Position numbers and translations under genes: made by a program
The notes under the pieces: model-generated
Database searches by the model: none
Seen by the model: only the letters and a program-made list of their open reading frames with translations
What the model was told of the DNA's origin: nothing
Part shown: positions 56,057 through 64,000 of the stretch, piece by piece
How positions within the stretch are numbered: position 1 is the stretch's first letter
How the letters are laid out: each line of letters opens with the position of its first letter
From: Vibrio cyclitrophicus
GTDB taxonomy: Bacteria > Pseudomonadota > Gammaproteobacteria > Enterobacterales > Vibrionaceae
DNA length: 64,000 nt
Assembly: GCF_024347435.1 (NCBI RefSeq)
Contig: NZ_AP025480.1
Location: 1,860,001-1,924,000, forward strand
Direction of reading: 5' to 3'

Positions 56057-56944
56057 ATGAACAGTCGTATTACCCTGGCGCTGGAAAGTGCTCCAACATC
56101 AATAAAAGCGCTTTTGAGTGACATCGTATTAGCAGACAACTTTGACGCCACTATCTCTAAAGAGCAGTTTCAAAGCTTACTGGATGCAAGCGGCCTTTCT
56201 GATAAAGAAGTTCGCCTAGCTTTACTGCCAATCGCAGCAGCATACTCTTATGCGCCACTTTCTGACTTCTATGTTGGTGCCATCGTGCGTGGCCTATCTG
56301 GTCGCCTGTACTTCGGTGCAAACTTGGAAATTGCAGGTGCACAACTTGGTCAAACAGTTCATGCTGAACAATCAGCCATCAGCCACGCTTGGATGAAGGG
56401 TGAAGAAGGCCTTTCTGATATCACGATCAACTTCAGCCCTTGTGGTCACTGTCGCCAATTCATGAACGAACTGACAACGGCAAAAGAACTTAAAGTTCAA
56501 TTACCACAGCGTGATGAAATGTCACTGCAAGAATACCTACCTGACTCTTTCGGCCCTGCTGATTTGGGCATCACAACTGGCCTAATGACTAAGCTGGATC
56601 ACCAGTACACATCAGAAGAAACGAGCCCTGTTGTGGTAAGCGCACTAACAGCATTAAACCGTAGCCATGCTCCCTACACAAAGAACCTAAGTGGCGTCTC
56701 GCTACAACTGACAACAGGTGAAATCTTTACAGGTGCATACGCAGAAAACGCGGCATTCAACCCTAGTCTACCGCCATTACAAGTCGCGCTTGTTCAACTT
56801 AAACTGGCTGGCTTCGATTTCGAGCAGATCGAAAACGCTGCCTTAGTTGAAATTGCCGATGGTAGCATCAGTCACCTAGCCGATACTCAGTCTACGTTAG
56901 AGGCGATTAACCCTGACATTCCAGTTACTTACTTAGCAATCTAA
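56057..56944 (+). CDS. cdd: Cytidine deaminase
   Basis: 295 residues of the long, two-domain (E. coli-like) type, deaminating cytidine and deoxycytidine to uridine and deoxyuridine. His102 and Glu104 (VHAEQSA) and Cys129 and Cys132 (PCGHC) are the zinc site, at the same positions as in E. coli. AAGGA lies 7 bases before the ATG. Tandem CRP-like sites precede it and a terminator follows. Confidence 0.95.
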   Translation: MNSRITLALESAPTSIKALLSDIVLADNFDATISKEQFQSLLDASGLSDKEVRLALLPIAAAYSYAPLSDFYVGAIVRGLSGRLYFGANLEIAGAQLGQTVHAEQSAISHAWMKGEEGLSDITINFSPCGHCRQFMNELTTAKELKVQLPQRDEMSLQEYLPDSFGPADLGITTGLMTKLDHQYTSEETSPVVVSALTALNRSHAPYTKNLSGVSLQLTTGEIFTGAYAENAAFNPSLPPLQVALVQLKLAGFDFEQIENAALVEIADGSISHLADTQSTLEAINPDIPVTYLAI

Positions 56945-56971
56945 GTACATCTGGTTAACAATATTTTACAT

Positions 56972-57004
56972 AAGCAGCCCTATTTTATAGAGCTGCTTTT
57001 TTTA
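56972..57004 (+). terminator. Terminator after cdd
   Basis: AAGCAGC / GCTGCTT with inner CTAT-TTT-ATAG and a run of Ts. Confidence 0.87.
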
Positions 57005-57028
57005 TACTTCAAATTCATGCGACAACCC

Positions 57029-57044
57029 GCGCAAACGTTTGCTT
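57029..57044 (+). promoter_or_regulatory. PurR box upstream of purT
   Basis: GCGCAAACGTTTGCTT contains the perfect palindrome GCAAACGTTTGC, matching the PurR consensus ACGCAAACGTTTGCGT in 13 of 16 positions, and lies 67 bp before the purT start. PurR-purine should repress it. Confidence 0.8.
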
Positions 57045-57110
57045 TTATCCTTTAAATAAGTATGATCACCCCGTTTAAATCAATCGTTCAAAAGATCGGA
57101 AGGAATTTCT

Positions 57111-58286
57111 ATGTTTGGTACCGCTACTCGTGAAAATGCTACTCGTGTACTTCTATTAGGTTCAGGTGAACTGGGTAAAGAAGTTGCTATCGAGTGCCAA
57201 CGTTTAGGTTTGGAAGTTATTGCATGTGACCGTTACGCTGATGCACCGGCTATGCAAGTTGCACATCGTAGCCATGTATTAGACATGTTGGACAGCGATG
57301 CACTGCAAGCTGTCATTGAACTAGAAAAACCAGATTATGTGGTTCCAGAAATCGAAGCTATTGCCACCAGCAAGCTGGTAGAGATGGAAGCGCAAGGCCT
57401 AAATGTCGTTCCCACAGCGAACGCGACTAAGTTGACGATGAACCGAGAAGGTATCCGTCGTCTAGCGGCTGAAGAGTTAAAACTGAGCACATCTCCATAT
57501 CGCTTCGCGGACACATTTGAAGATTTCTCAGCAGCGGTAGAATTCGTAGGTATGCCTTGTGTGGTTAAGCCTGTTATGAGTTCATCAGGCAAAGGCCAAA
57601 GCGTTATTAAAACACAAGACGATATTCAAAAGTCTTGGGATTACGCACAAGAAGGTGGTCGCACTGGCGCTGGTCGTGTGATCGTTGAAGGCTTTATCGA
57701 TTTTGATTACGAAATCACGCTGCTGACTGTTCGTGCTGTTGATGGTGTTCATTTCTGCGCGCCTATCGGTCACCGCCAAGAAGACGGTGATTACCGTGAA
57801 TCATGGCAACCGCAATTAATGTCAGACAACGCACTAAAAGCGGCGCAATACACTGCAGAGCAAGTCGTTAACGCACTGGGCGGTCACGGTATCTTTGGTG
57901 TGGAACTGTTCGTTAAAGGCGACCATGTTATCTTCAACGAAGTATCCCCTCGCCCACACGATACTGGCTTAGTGACTTTAATGTCTCAAGATTCCTCTGA
58001 ATTCGCGCTACACGTTCGCGCATTTACTGGCATGCCGATTAAGTCAATTACTCAATATGGTCCGTGTGCATCTGCCGTTATCTTAGGCCAAGGCACTTCA
58101 AACAACATTCGTTTCGAAGGTCTTACAGAGGCGCTAGACGCACCACAAACGCAAGTTCGTTTGTTTGGTAAGCCTGACATCGATGGTCGCCGTCGTCTAG
58201 GTGTGGCGTTGACTCGTCGTAAGAGCACTGAAACAGCGATTGAAGATGCTATTGAGAGTGCTTCAAAAGTAAAAGTGATTTACTAG
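57111..58286 (+). CDS. purT: Formate-dependent GAR formyltransferase
   Basis: 391-residue ATP-grasp enzyme that formylates GAR in the third step of purine synthesis without tetrahydrofolate. Readable: the N-terminal [18 protein letters not shown]-grasp [52 protein letters not shown] and the final [16 protein letters not shown]. Length normal. AAGGAAT precedes the ATG. Controlled by the PurR box above. Confidence 0.97.
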   Translation: MFGTATRENATRVLLLGSGELGKEVAIECQRLGLEVIACDRYADAPAMQVAHRSHVLDMLDSDALQAVIELEKPDYVVPEIEAIATSKLVEMEAQGLNVVPTANATKLTMNREGIRRLAAEELKLSTSPYRFADTFEDFSAAVEFVGMPCVVKPVMSSSGKGQSVIKTQDDIQKSWDYAQEGGRTGAGRVIVEGFIDFDYEITLLTVRAVDGVHFCAPIGHRQEDGDYRESWQPQLMSDNALKAAQYTAEQVVNALGGHGIFGVELFVKGDHVIFNEVSPRPHDTGLVTLMSQDSSEFALHVRAFTGMPIKSITQYGPCASAVILGQGTSNNIRFEGLTEALDAPQTQVRLFGKPDIDGRRRLGVALTRRKSTETAIEDAIESASKVKVIY

Positions 58287-58333
58287 ACAGCTATTTAATT
58301 CTCAACAATCACAACTTCAAATCTGAACAATAA

Positions 58334-58362
58334 AAAAGACGGGCTACTAAGCCCGTCTTTTT
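58334..58362 (+). terminator. Terminator after purT
   Basis: AAAGACGGGC-TACTAA-GCCCGTCTTTTT. The A-run on the left means it can also end tpm transcripts coming the other way. Confidence 0.9.
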
Positions 58363-58416
58363 GTTGGTATCATTTTTTATATTGAAATAGTTTTTTCACT
58401 TGAGAGCTAGTTGAGT

Positions 58417-59070
58417 TTAAGATTCAGACTCAATCAAATACACTTCTTCACTAAATCGAGATAAGCCTTTCTTGGCAATCTTAGGATGTTCATCGTCTGC
58501 GATATCTTGATTCAACAGTGTGATCTTATAACCTGAGAACAACTGTTCGATCTCTAACTTAGGTACGCTAAACGGAGGTCCTGCCATCTCGTTCTGAGCG
58601 TAATCTAATGTCACAAGTAAGATCTTGCCGCCCGGCTTTAACCGTTGCTTCAAGCACTCTACATACTGCACACGCATGTCAGCAGGTAAAGCTACCAAAG
58701 AGGCACGATCATAGATAATGTCTACAGGCTGAATCGGTGCTGAGAAATAATCACCCGTATAAATATTAAGTTCATCGAATTGATAAAGCTCATGCTGACC
58801 ACTAATTTGAGTCACAGTCGGCGTGTAAAGATGCTCTGCAAAAAATGCGCGAACCGCAATCTGGCTTAATTCGACACCTTGAACATCTTCATGCTTCGTC
58901 GCTAACCAAATCAGATCTTCACTCTTACCACATAGAGGCACGAACACACTCTTCTCGTAGCTAGGTTCCGTCTTTTCCCAAAATTCAATCAGAAGTGGGT
59001 TTACATCTTCAAGGTGGAAGCCTATTTGGTTGGCTGCCCATTTATTGTGCCAAAATTCAGGATTATTCAT
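58417..59070 (-). CDS. tpm: Thiopurine S-methyltransferase
   Basis: 217-residue SAM-dependent methyltransferase of the bacterial Tpm type, which methylates thiol, selenium or tellurium compounds. The N-terminal [42 protein letters not shown] and [15 protein letters not shown] are family marks. No signal peptide. It is convergent with purT and divergent from relV. Confidence 0.92.
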   Translation of the reverse strand: MNNPEFWHNKWAANQIGFHLEDVNPLLIEFWEKTEPSYEKSVFVPLCGKSEDLIWLATKHEDVQGVELSQIAVRAFFAEHLYTPTVTQISGQHELYQFDELNIYTGDYFSAPIQPVDIIYDRASLVALPADMRVQYVECLKQRLKPGGKILLVTLDYAQNEMAGPPFSVPKLEIEQLFSGYKITLLNQDIADDEHPKIAKKGLSRFSEEVYLIESES

Positions 59071-59394
59071 CTTTCGTTCATGTTAAACAGTCATAATGCA
59101 AGGGTACAGTATAGAGAGGTAAGAGCAACCTTACCTTGGTTTAAAGTTCATCGTTGGTCTCACTAAAAGTTAAACACTGGCTGAGTTCAAAATTCTTAAA
59201 ACCGAGGAACAAATGCTTGAATTATTTGTCTATATGTTCACATTTTAAAGCAATATTAAACGTTAGAGTTGGTTTCTGCCTTAGCTAGCCCCATTTAATA
59301 TGTAGTGAGTTTAGTTAAGCTATTTTTACTCTTATGCGTTACTGGTTACCCCTTTTGACTACCCGTTTTTGTAACCTTGTATTTTGGAGTTTGA
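59071..59394. other. Intergenic region between tpm and relV
   Basis: About 320 bp, A/T-rich, with the two divergent promoters. A dyad ACAAAT...ATTTGT near 59209-59230 is the only structure I note. No gene. Confidence 0.4.
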
Positions 59395-60171
59395 ATGAGT
59401 GTATTTCTCCGTACGACGGCCCTAATGCTTTTAGTATTGAGCCGAGCGCCTGCATTCGCAGCAGCACCTGTTTCAACAAGTTCAACCGATCAAACGCGCA
59501 CACCTGCGCAAAATCAAGTATCGTCAAACGTATTCCGTCACAGCCTAAGCGGCCTATACGGTATCAAAGCATTCGACTCGCGTCCGACTCAGCCCTACAC
59601 CGACTTCGACATTCTGTACAGCAAAGCACACCAAGGCCAAGCCGAGCTAGAAACTATTTGTAAAAGTACTGCCCTACTAACGAATTCTGAGGCGCTATTT
59701 TCTGGCGTTAAATCTCAAGCTCGTGCGGAAGAGAAAATCGAATTGGAACTGGATGGCGACGTCACAAGAATTACCGACTTAGCTCGTGCCACTATCATCG
59801 CAAACGATGTAGAGAGCTTGGTTGAAGTCTACGAAGCGCTAAGCCGTGAAGCAGATGTTGTCAAATTGAAAAACAAATTCAAATCTCCTGCTGATTCTGG
59901 CTACCGTGACCTTAACCTATTGGTTCGTCTGCCAAAGACCAACATCATTGCTGAAGTTCAACTTCACCTTAAAGCAATTGCAGATGTGAAAAGCGGTCCT
60001 GAACACGAACTGTATGAAATCATTCAAGGTATTGAGCGTCATGCCATTGCAGAAAAACGTCCAATCAACGATATCGAGGCGGCGCAAATTAATAGCCTTA
60101 GACGCCAATCTCTAGAGCTTTACCAGCAAGCATGGCAGCCGTATATTACGACTCATATTAAAGCCGCGTAA
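59395..60171 (+). CDS. relV: (p)ppGpp synthetase RelV (small alarmone synthetase with signal-like N-terminus)
   Basis: 258 residues with a RelA/SpoT synthetase domain and no HD hydrolase domain. ITDLARATIIANDVESLVEVYEAL, KNKFKSPADSGYRDLNLLVRL and IIAEVQLHLKAI are the family core. Lys106, Asp128, Arg131, Leu149 and Glu187 sit one position before the residues I recall as essential in V. cholerae RelV (107, 129, 132, 150, 188). Gene order tpm-relV-ihfA also matches. The N-terminus (MSVFLRTTALMLLVLSRAPAFAA) looks like a Sec signal peptide, odd for an enzyme using cytoplasmic nucleotides. GGAG precedes the ATG, and a strong terminator follows. Confidence 0.88.
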   Translation: MSVFLRTTALMLLVLSRAPAFAAAPVSTSSTDQTRTPAQNQVSSNVFRHSLSGLYGIKAFDSRPTQPYTDFDILYSKAHQGQAELETICKSTALLTNSEALFSGVKSQARAEEKIELELDGDVTRITDLARATIIANDVESLVEVYEALSREADVVKLKNKFKSPADSGYRDLNLLVRLPKTNIIAEVQLHLKAIADVKSGPEHELYEIIQGIERHAIAEKRPINDIEAAQINSLRRQSLELYQQAWQPYITTHIKAA

Positions 60172-60201
60172 ACCGTTTAGAACGCCACCGAATATCAACT
60201 T

Positions 60202-60236
60202 AAAGGGCTGCATTAATTTGCAGCCCTTTCTTTTTG
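60202..60236 (+). terminator. Terminator after relV
   Basis: AAAGGGCTGCA / TGCAGCCCTTT with short loop and TCTTTTT tail. Confidence 0.9.
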
Positions 60237-60397
60237 GCTATATTACATTTTGGAGATCAGTTAGGCAGCGTAGCTAGCCGAAAAGCTCAAAGTGAATCTA
60301 TCGGCTTATAGCTCGAGAAAGTCTAGAAAGCTAGACGAGATAGAGATAAGAATAAAGGGAATAGTTTTAACGCAGTTTAAAATTAGACGTCACATAC

Positions 60398-60422
60398 AAA
60401 AAGACCACGCTGTGCGTGGTCT
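60398..60422 (-). terminator. Terminator after ihfA
   Basis: AGACCACGC-TGT-GCGTGGTCT on the plus strand; minus strand shows five Ts after the stem. Confidence 0.87.
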
Positions 60423-60431
60423 ATTGCTTGG

Positions 60432-60728
60432 CTACTTCTCGATTTTAATATTCTCGACTCGGGCCTTTAGTTTTTGTCCCGGTCTAAAAGTAACAACACG
60501 TCGAGCAGAAATTGGAATGTCTTCACCAGTTTTTGGGTTACGACCTGGTCGTTCGTTTTTCTCGCGAAGATCAAAGTTACCAAAACCAGACAGTTTTACC
60601 TGTTCGCCATTTTCGAGTGCTTTACGAACTTCTTCGAAAAACACTTCAACCGTTTCCTTGGCATCCCGCTTGCTGTATCCGAGTGTTTCAAACAGGTTCT
60701 CAGCCAAATCGGCCTTCGTGAGTGCCAT
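60432..60728 (-). CDS. ihfA: Integration host factor alpha subunit
   Basis: 98 residues of a DNA-bending protein that works as a heterodimer with Ihf[89 protein letters not shown] is the full IhfA pattern, with the GRNPKTG arm and Pro at its tip. The pheT gene that commonly precedes ihfA in enterobacteria is absent upstream here; a 650-bp noncoding stretch occupies that position. Confidence 0.97.
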   Translation of the reverse strand: MALTKADLAENLFETLGYSKRDAKETVEVFFEEVRKALENGEQVKLSGFGNFDLREKNERPGRNPKTGEDIPISARRVVTFRPGQKLKARVENIKIEK

Positions 60729-61333
60729 AAAACTTTCCTCAAAGCTATGTTAAACATTGCTACTATCGCCAGTAGCGCCAAAGCATTTACCCTATTCAAT
60801 CAATGAGATAAGGTCATTTACAAGGAAAGTGTATGCCAAGCTTCTGATTTTCGCCAACTTTTTTATCTCAACTATTGAATTATTCTTTCAAATCAGAAAG
60901 ATAACTCTCTTAAAAACTCACATATATAGCTAAAAAACATCTACTTACCCGCCATGAAATAGAGTTATAAACTAACAATAAGACAATTATAAGAATTTAA
61001 AACTTTAGTTTTCTAAATGTTAATTTCTGAGACTTTTCTCCTATACCCAATAAAATCAGCCACTTGATTTGATATCGAACTCAACAGAGGTTACTTAACA
61101 ACCGATATTAAATATGAGATTTGTATCATTTCAGAATTTAATTCGATTGGGTCAATAGTCGCTATTGGTATGCATCGCAGAACTGCGACTTTTTAAGCTA
61201 TGCTTTCAGCTCATGCCAGGCATTGAGCCATGCTACCGCACACATTACCTACCCCATTCAGAACTTCTCTCAAACACCTCTAAGTCTTGATTCTAGGTAA
61301 CAACAAAGTAAAAAGTACGTTTCACACCTCAGC
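60729..61333. other. Long A/T-rich intergenic region between ihfA and the Zur box
   Basis: About 600 bp without a gene. It should contain the ihfA promoter near 60740-60850. I see no RNA structure or coding remnant that I can defend, although there are short stretches such as GCTATGCTTTCAGCTCATGCC near 61198 that could be traces of older sequence. Confidence 0.5.
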
Positions 61334-61355
61334 TTGATATGTTATAACATATCAA
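61334..61355 (+). promoter_or_regulatory. Zur box (perfect 22-bp palindrome) upstream of zur
   Basis: A perfect inverted repeat with half-site TTGATATGTTA and core TGTTATAACA, lying 25 bp before the zur start. It has the ATGTTATAACAT core that I associate with Zur sites of gammaproteobacteria. The position would let Zur-zinc block its own operon. Confidence 0.75.
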
Positions 61356-61380
61356 TACCATCACTAATTATGTAGATTGA

Positions 61381-61878
61381 ATGAGAGACATTGAAGCGAT
61401 CATTGAGCACGTAAAACAAAGCTGTAAAACCAATGGCCAACAATTTACGGCAAAGAGACTATTGATATTGCGGGCGCTGGTTCATGCAGACAAAGCGCTG
61501 TCTGCGTATGAGCTCGTCGATTATTGTAAAGTACACTTTGACCAGCATGTTCAAGCAATGTCGGTTTATAGAGTATTGGATTTTCTTGAACAGCAACATT
61601 TAGCGCACAAACTACAAGTATCGAATAAGTACATACTTTGTGACCATATTCTTTGTGAACATGAACATGGTATCCCTCAATTTTTGATTTGCTCTAAGTG
61701 CGACAAGATCAGTGAGCAGACAATCAACCCTACGATTATTCAAGATCTTCAATCCCACGCAAAACAGGAAGGTTTTACCGTGGTCACGCCTCAATTAGAG
61801 ATCAATTGCGTGTGCGATGAATGTGCAGATACAGAGGAACCCAATACCAATACCAATACCAATACCAATAAAAGGTAA
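61381..61878 (+). CDS. zur: Fur-family zinc uptake regulator Zur
   Basis: 165 residues. A winged-helix domain (AKRLLILRALVHADKALSAYELVDY, AMSVYRVLDFLEQQHLAHKL) is followed by CEHEHGIPQFLICSKCDKISE and CVCDECAD, the Zn-binding pattern of Zur (the CxxC pairs form the structural site). With zinc it should repress zinc-acquisition and zinc-sparing genes. It starts just after a palindromic Zur-like box, so autoregulation is inferred. The C-terminus ends in an Asn-Thr repeat coded by a hexanucleotide tract, which is unusual and probably disordered. Confidence 0.85.
   Translation: MRDIEAIIEHVKQSCKTNGQQFTAKRLLILRALVHADKALSAYELVDYCKVHFDQHVQAMSVYRVLDFLEQQHLAHKLQVSNKYILCDHILCEHEHGIPQFLICSKCDKISEQTINPTIIQDLQSHAKQEGFTVVTPQLEINCVCDECADTEEPNTNTNTNTNKR
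61841..61870 (+). repeat. Hexanucleotide repeat (CCAATA)x5 in the zur 3' end
   Basis: Five perfect copies of CCAATA, coding for an Asn-Thr tail at the C-terminus of Zur. Perfect short tandem repeats of this kind can change length by slipped-strand mispairing; being a multiple of three it would alter tail length without frameshift. Confidence 0.9.
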
Positions 61879-61938
61879 CCCTTATCTCTCATACGTATCT
61901 ACTGCATAGACCGAACTATAAGGAGAAATTGAAACGTT

Positions 61939-63309
61939 ATGTCTGCAATGCTCATCAAAAATGCCCGAGTGGTTAATGAAGGCATCACCACCAAGACGGA
62001 CTTATTAATCGTCGGCAAACGAATTGAACGGATCGCCAAGAACATTCCCCCAAAACCAAACGATGAAGTCATTGATGCTCAAGGTTGTTACCTGATACCA
62101 GGCATGATTGATGACCAAGTTCACTTTCGCGAGCCAGGGCTTACTCATAAAGGCTCCATCGCCACAGAATCACGCGCTGCGGTTGCTGGCGGTATTACGA
62201 GCTATATGGAGATGCCGAACGTAAATCCGGCCACCACAACCATCGAAGCCTTAGAAAGAAAGTTTGAAATCGCATCACAAAACTCACTTGCGAATTACTC
62301 GTTTTATCTTGGTGCGACTGAAGACAACCTAGAACAAATCAAGCAACTCGACCCTGCACGACATTGTGGCGTGAAGGTGTTTATGGGCGCTTCAACAGGC
62401 GACCTGCTCGTTGAAGATCCTCAAGCTCTGGATGATATATTCCGAGATTCTCCGGTGCTCATCGTCACCCATTGTGAGAGCGGGCCAATCATCGCTCAAA
62501 ACCAAGAACAATTACGACAAAAAAAAACCGATTTCACCATCCAAGACCACCCTATTCTTCGAGACGACAAAGCGTGTTACGCCTCCTCGTCTTATGCCAT
62601 AGAACTGGCAAAGAAACACAATAGCCAACTGCATGTATTACACATCACCACAGCCAAAGAACTGGCTCTGTTTAGTGAAGGTGCAATTCAAGGTAAACGT
62701 ATTACCGCAGAGGCCTGTGTGCACCACCTTTGGTTTACGAACAATGACTATGCCGTCCTAGGAAACCAAATCAAATGTAATCCCGCCATTAAATACCCAA
62801 GTGATCGCGACGCGCTGTTAGCGGCATTAAGCACCGGCCAAATCGACATCATCGCCACTGATCACGCTCCACATACATGGGGTGAAAAACAAGCTCCTTA
62901 TGAGCACGCACCTGCTGGCTTACCTTTGGTACAACACGCCCTGCTGAGCCTGTTTGACCATGTGCGATTGGGAACAATGACCGTCGCTCAAGTTGTCGAG
63001 AAAACCGCACATAACCCGTCTATTCGTTATGCGATACAAAAACGCGGCTTTATTCGCGAAGGCTATTATGCCGACCTAGTCTTGGTTGATCCTCAAGCTC
63101 CAACTTTGGTCAGCAACGAAAACAGTTTGTATCAATGCGGATGGTCACCATTCGCAGGACACGAATTCTCCGCTCAAATAAAACATACCTGGGTGAATGG
63201 GAGCATGGTTTATACCAATCCAGATGCGTGTAAGAACAAAAATACACATGTTCCTCAAGGGCAAAGCGATAACGAAATGCCAGCAATGAGACTGTCATTC
63301 GAACGCTAG
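61939..63309 (+). CDS. Dihydroorotase, Zur-linked paralogue (PyrC2 type)
   Basis: 456 residues of a class I dihydroorotase (amidohydrolase), closing or opening dihydroorotate in pyrimidine synthesis. VIDAQGCYLIPGMIDDQVHFREPGLTHKG contains the metal-binding site, but the first His of the usual HxH is Gln (DQVH). VKVFMGAST holds the Lys normally carboxylated, VTHCES and HVLHITT two His, and ATDHAPHT the catalytic Asp. The gene lies 60 bp after zur and is followed by a gamma carbonic anhydrase. Zur-controlled pyrC copies are known in zinc-sparing sets, so a role when the zinc PyrC is short of metal is inferred. Confidence 0.8.
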   Translation: MSAMLIKNARVVNEGITTKTDLLIVGKRIERIAKNIPPKPNDEVIDAQGCYLIPGMIDDQVHFREPGLTHKGSIATESRAAVAGGITSYMEMPNVNPATTTIEALERKFEIASQNSLANYSFYLGATEDNLEQIKQLDPARHCGVKVFMGASTGDLLVEDPQALDDIFRDSPVLIVTHCESGPIIAQNQEQLRQKKTDFTIQDHPILRDDKACYASSSYAIELAKKHNSQLHVLHITTAKELALFSEGAIQGKRITAEACVHHLWFTNNDYAVLGNQIKCNPAIKYPSDRDALLAALSTGQIDIIATDHAPHTWGEKQAPYEHAPAGLPLVQHALLSLFDHVRLGTMTVAQVVEKTAHNPSIRYAIQKRGFIREGYYADLVLVDPQAPTLVSNENSLYQCGWSPFAGHEFSAQIKHTWVNGSMVYTNPDACKNKNTHVPQGQSDNEMPAMRLSFER

Positions 63310-63387
63310 TTCAACCGGACTTATCTATCTATTCAAAGTCGTTATACGGAAATAATTCATATATAAAGCAATTAGCATCTAAAACAG

Positions 63388-63417
63388 TTAGTACGCAAGC
63401 AATTAGTACGCAAACAA
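63388..63417 (+). repeat. Tandem 15-bp direct repeat between dihydroorotase and carbonic anhydrase genes
   Basis: TTAGTACGCAAGCAA is followed directly by TTAGTACGCAAACAA, one mismatch apart. A related partial copy (CAATTAGCATC) lies just before. No known element. Confidence 0.65.
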
Positions 63418-63451
63418 TCAATAAATTAAGCACTCAACAAAAGAATTCAAT

Positions 63452-64000
63452 ATGTTAAGAAGAAACCCTAGCGGTCATATGCCAGAGGTGTCGGAGACGG
63501 CCTTCATTGACCCAACCGCCATCATCTGTGGCAAGGTGATCATCGAAGATAATGTGTTCATTGGCCCTTACGCCGTGATCCGAGCTGATGAAGTTAATGA
63601 ACAAGATGACATGGAGCCCATAGTAATTAAGTGCGATACCAACATTCAAGATGGTGTGGTTATTCACTCTAAAGCTGGTGCGGCGGTAACGATTGGAGAA
63701 CGATCATCGATCGCTCATCGTTCTATCATTCACGGTCCTTGTGAAGTCAGTGATGACGTATTTATTGGCTTTAACTCGGTAGTGTTTAATGCCTTTATAG
63801 GCAAAGGCTGTGTGATTCGCCATAACTGCGTGGTAGACGGGCATGATTTGCCTGAAAACTTCCATGTACCACCGATGACCAATATTGGCTCAGGGTTTGA
63901 TTTGAATAACATCTCAAAGGTGCCACCTGAATATTCAGCATTTTCAGAATCAGTGGTTTCTGCCAACCATACTTTGGTTCAAGGTTATAGGAGAATGGCT
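63452..64000 (+). CDS. Gamma-class carbonic anhydrase (3'-partial)
   Basis: The frame from the ATG at 63452 runs 183 codons to the window end with no stop. It has the left-handed beta-helix repeat pattern (VIIEDNVFIGPYAVIRADE, CEVSDDVFIGFNSVVFNAFIGKGCVIRHN). All residues of the gamma-CA active site are visible: Arg and Asp in IRAD, Asn, Gln and His in TNIQDGVVIH, and His-x4-His in SIAHRSIIHG. It hydrates CO2 and can use iron or cobalt in place of zinc. It is probably the third gene of the zur operon, and a backup for the zinc beta- or alpha-type enzyme. Confidence 0.88.
   Translation, partial: MLRRNPSGHMPEVSETAFIDPTAIICGKVIIEDNVFIGPYAVIRADEVNEQDDMEPIVIKCDTNIQDGVVIHSKAGAAVTIGERSSIAHRSIIHGPCEVSDDVFIGFNSVVFNAFIGKGCVIRHNCVVDGHDLPENFHVPPMTNIGSGFDLNNISKVPPEYSAFSESVVSANHTLVQGYRRMA

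Noticed and set aside
61841..61870. Tandem repeat considered as a CRISPR or repeat array.
   Set aside because: It is a six-base unit with no spacers and lies inside a coding frame. No CRISPR array is seen in the window.

Overview
The window looks like part of the larger chromosome of a marine Vibrio, probably of the Splendidus clade. Three things point there. The protein families are typical of the genus. The gene order sbcB - lrgA/lrgB-like pair - cdd - purT - tpm - relV - ihfA matches, as I recall it, the same run in Vibrio cholerae. The set of chitin-active LPMO, sphingomyelinase haemolysin, the (p)ppGpp synthetase RelV, B12 salvage genes and fimbriae is vibrio-like. The identification rests on reading the sequence, not on a database search.

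Region 1 (1 to about 8636) is the right end of a genomic island inserted at the 3' end of a tRNA-Val(GAC) gene. From the tRNA inward it carries a P4-type tyrosine integrase, an AlpA-like excisionase/regulator, a HigB/HigA toxin-antitoxin pair with two operator palindromes, a complete IS66-type insertion sequence with 19-bp inverted repeats but no target duplication, a second AlpA-like gene, and a cargo of surface-glycan or modification genes: a radical SAM protein with a C-terminal cysteine cluster, a sialyltransferase-like protein, and a three-domain kinase-like/glycosyltransferase/glycosyltransferase fusion running off the left edge.

Region 2 (8640 to 26600) is mixed backbone: a DUF2726 nuclease-like protein, a small Cys/His-rich protein behind a textbook FNR site, a decayed GGDEF pseudogene, an M20 peptidase, metA with MetJ boxes, a solitary PilW-like lipoprotein, rlmF, a YgjP-type metallopeptidase, a LysR/MFS divergent pair, a GAF-GGDEF cyclase, a YhhY-type acetyltransferase, a MAPEG protein and an AA10 chitin LPMO.

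Region 3 (26600 to 35500) is centred on cobalamin: btuC-btuD import genes and a cobT-cobS-cobU-cobC nucleotide-loop assembly operon, with astE and an M3B oligopeptidase between them. No cobalamin riboswitch is visible.

Region 4 (35500 to 53200) holds a 29-residue lysine-rich micro-ORF, the cystine importer tcyP, an aldo/keto reductase-GlcG pair with a divergent LysR, a sphingomyelinase followed by a lipase-chaperone-like protein, an AraC regulator, a DUF2804 protein, a sterol-desaturase-type hydroxylase, and a four-gene chaperone-usher locus with DUF4402-like pilins and an attenuator-like hairpin after the major pilin.

Region 5 (53200 to 64000) is nucleotide metabolism and stress: sbcB, yohJK, cdd (tandem CRP-like sites), purT (PurR box), tpm, relV and ihfA. 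It ends with a probable zinc-starvation operon, zur - pyrC-like dihydroorotase - gamma carbonic anhydrase, behind a perfect 22-bp palindrome. The last gene is cut by the window end. The most attractive targets for follow-up are the glycosyltransferase fusion/radical SAM cargo, the fimbrial locus, the FNR-linked small protein, the Lys-rich micro-ORF, the sphingomyelinase/chaperone pair and the exported-looking RelV.
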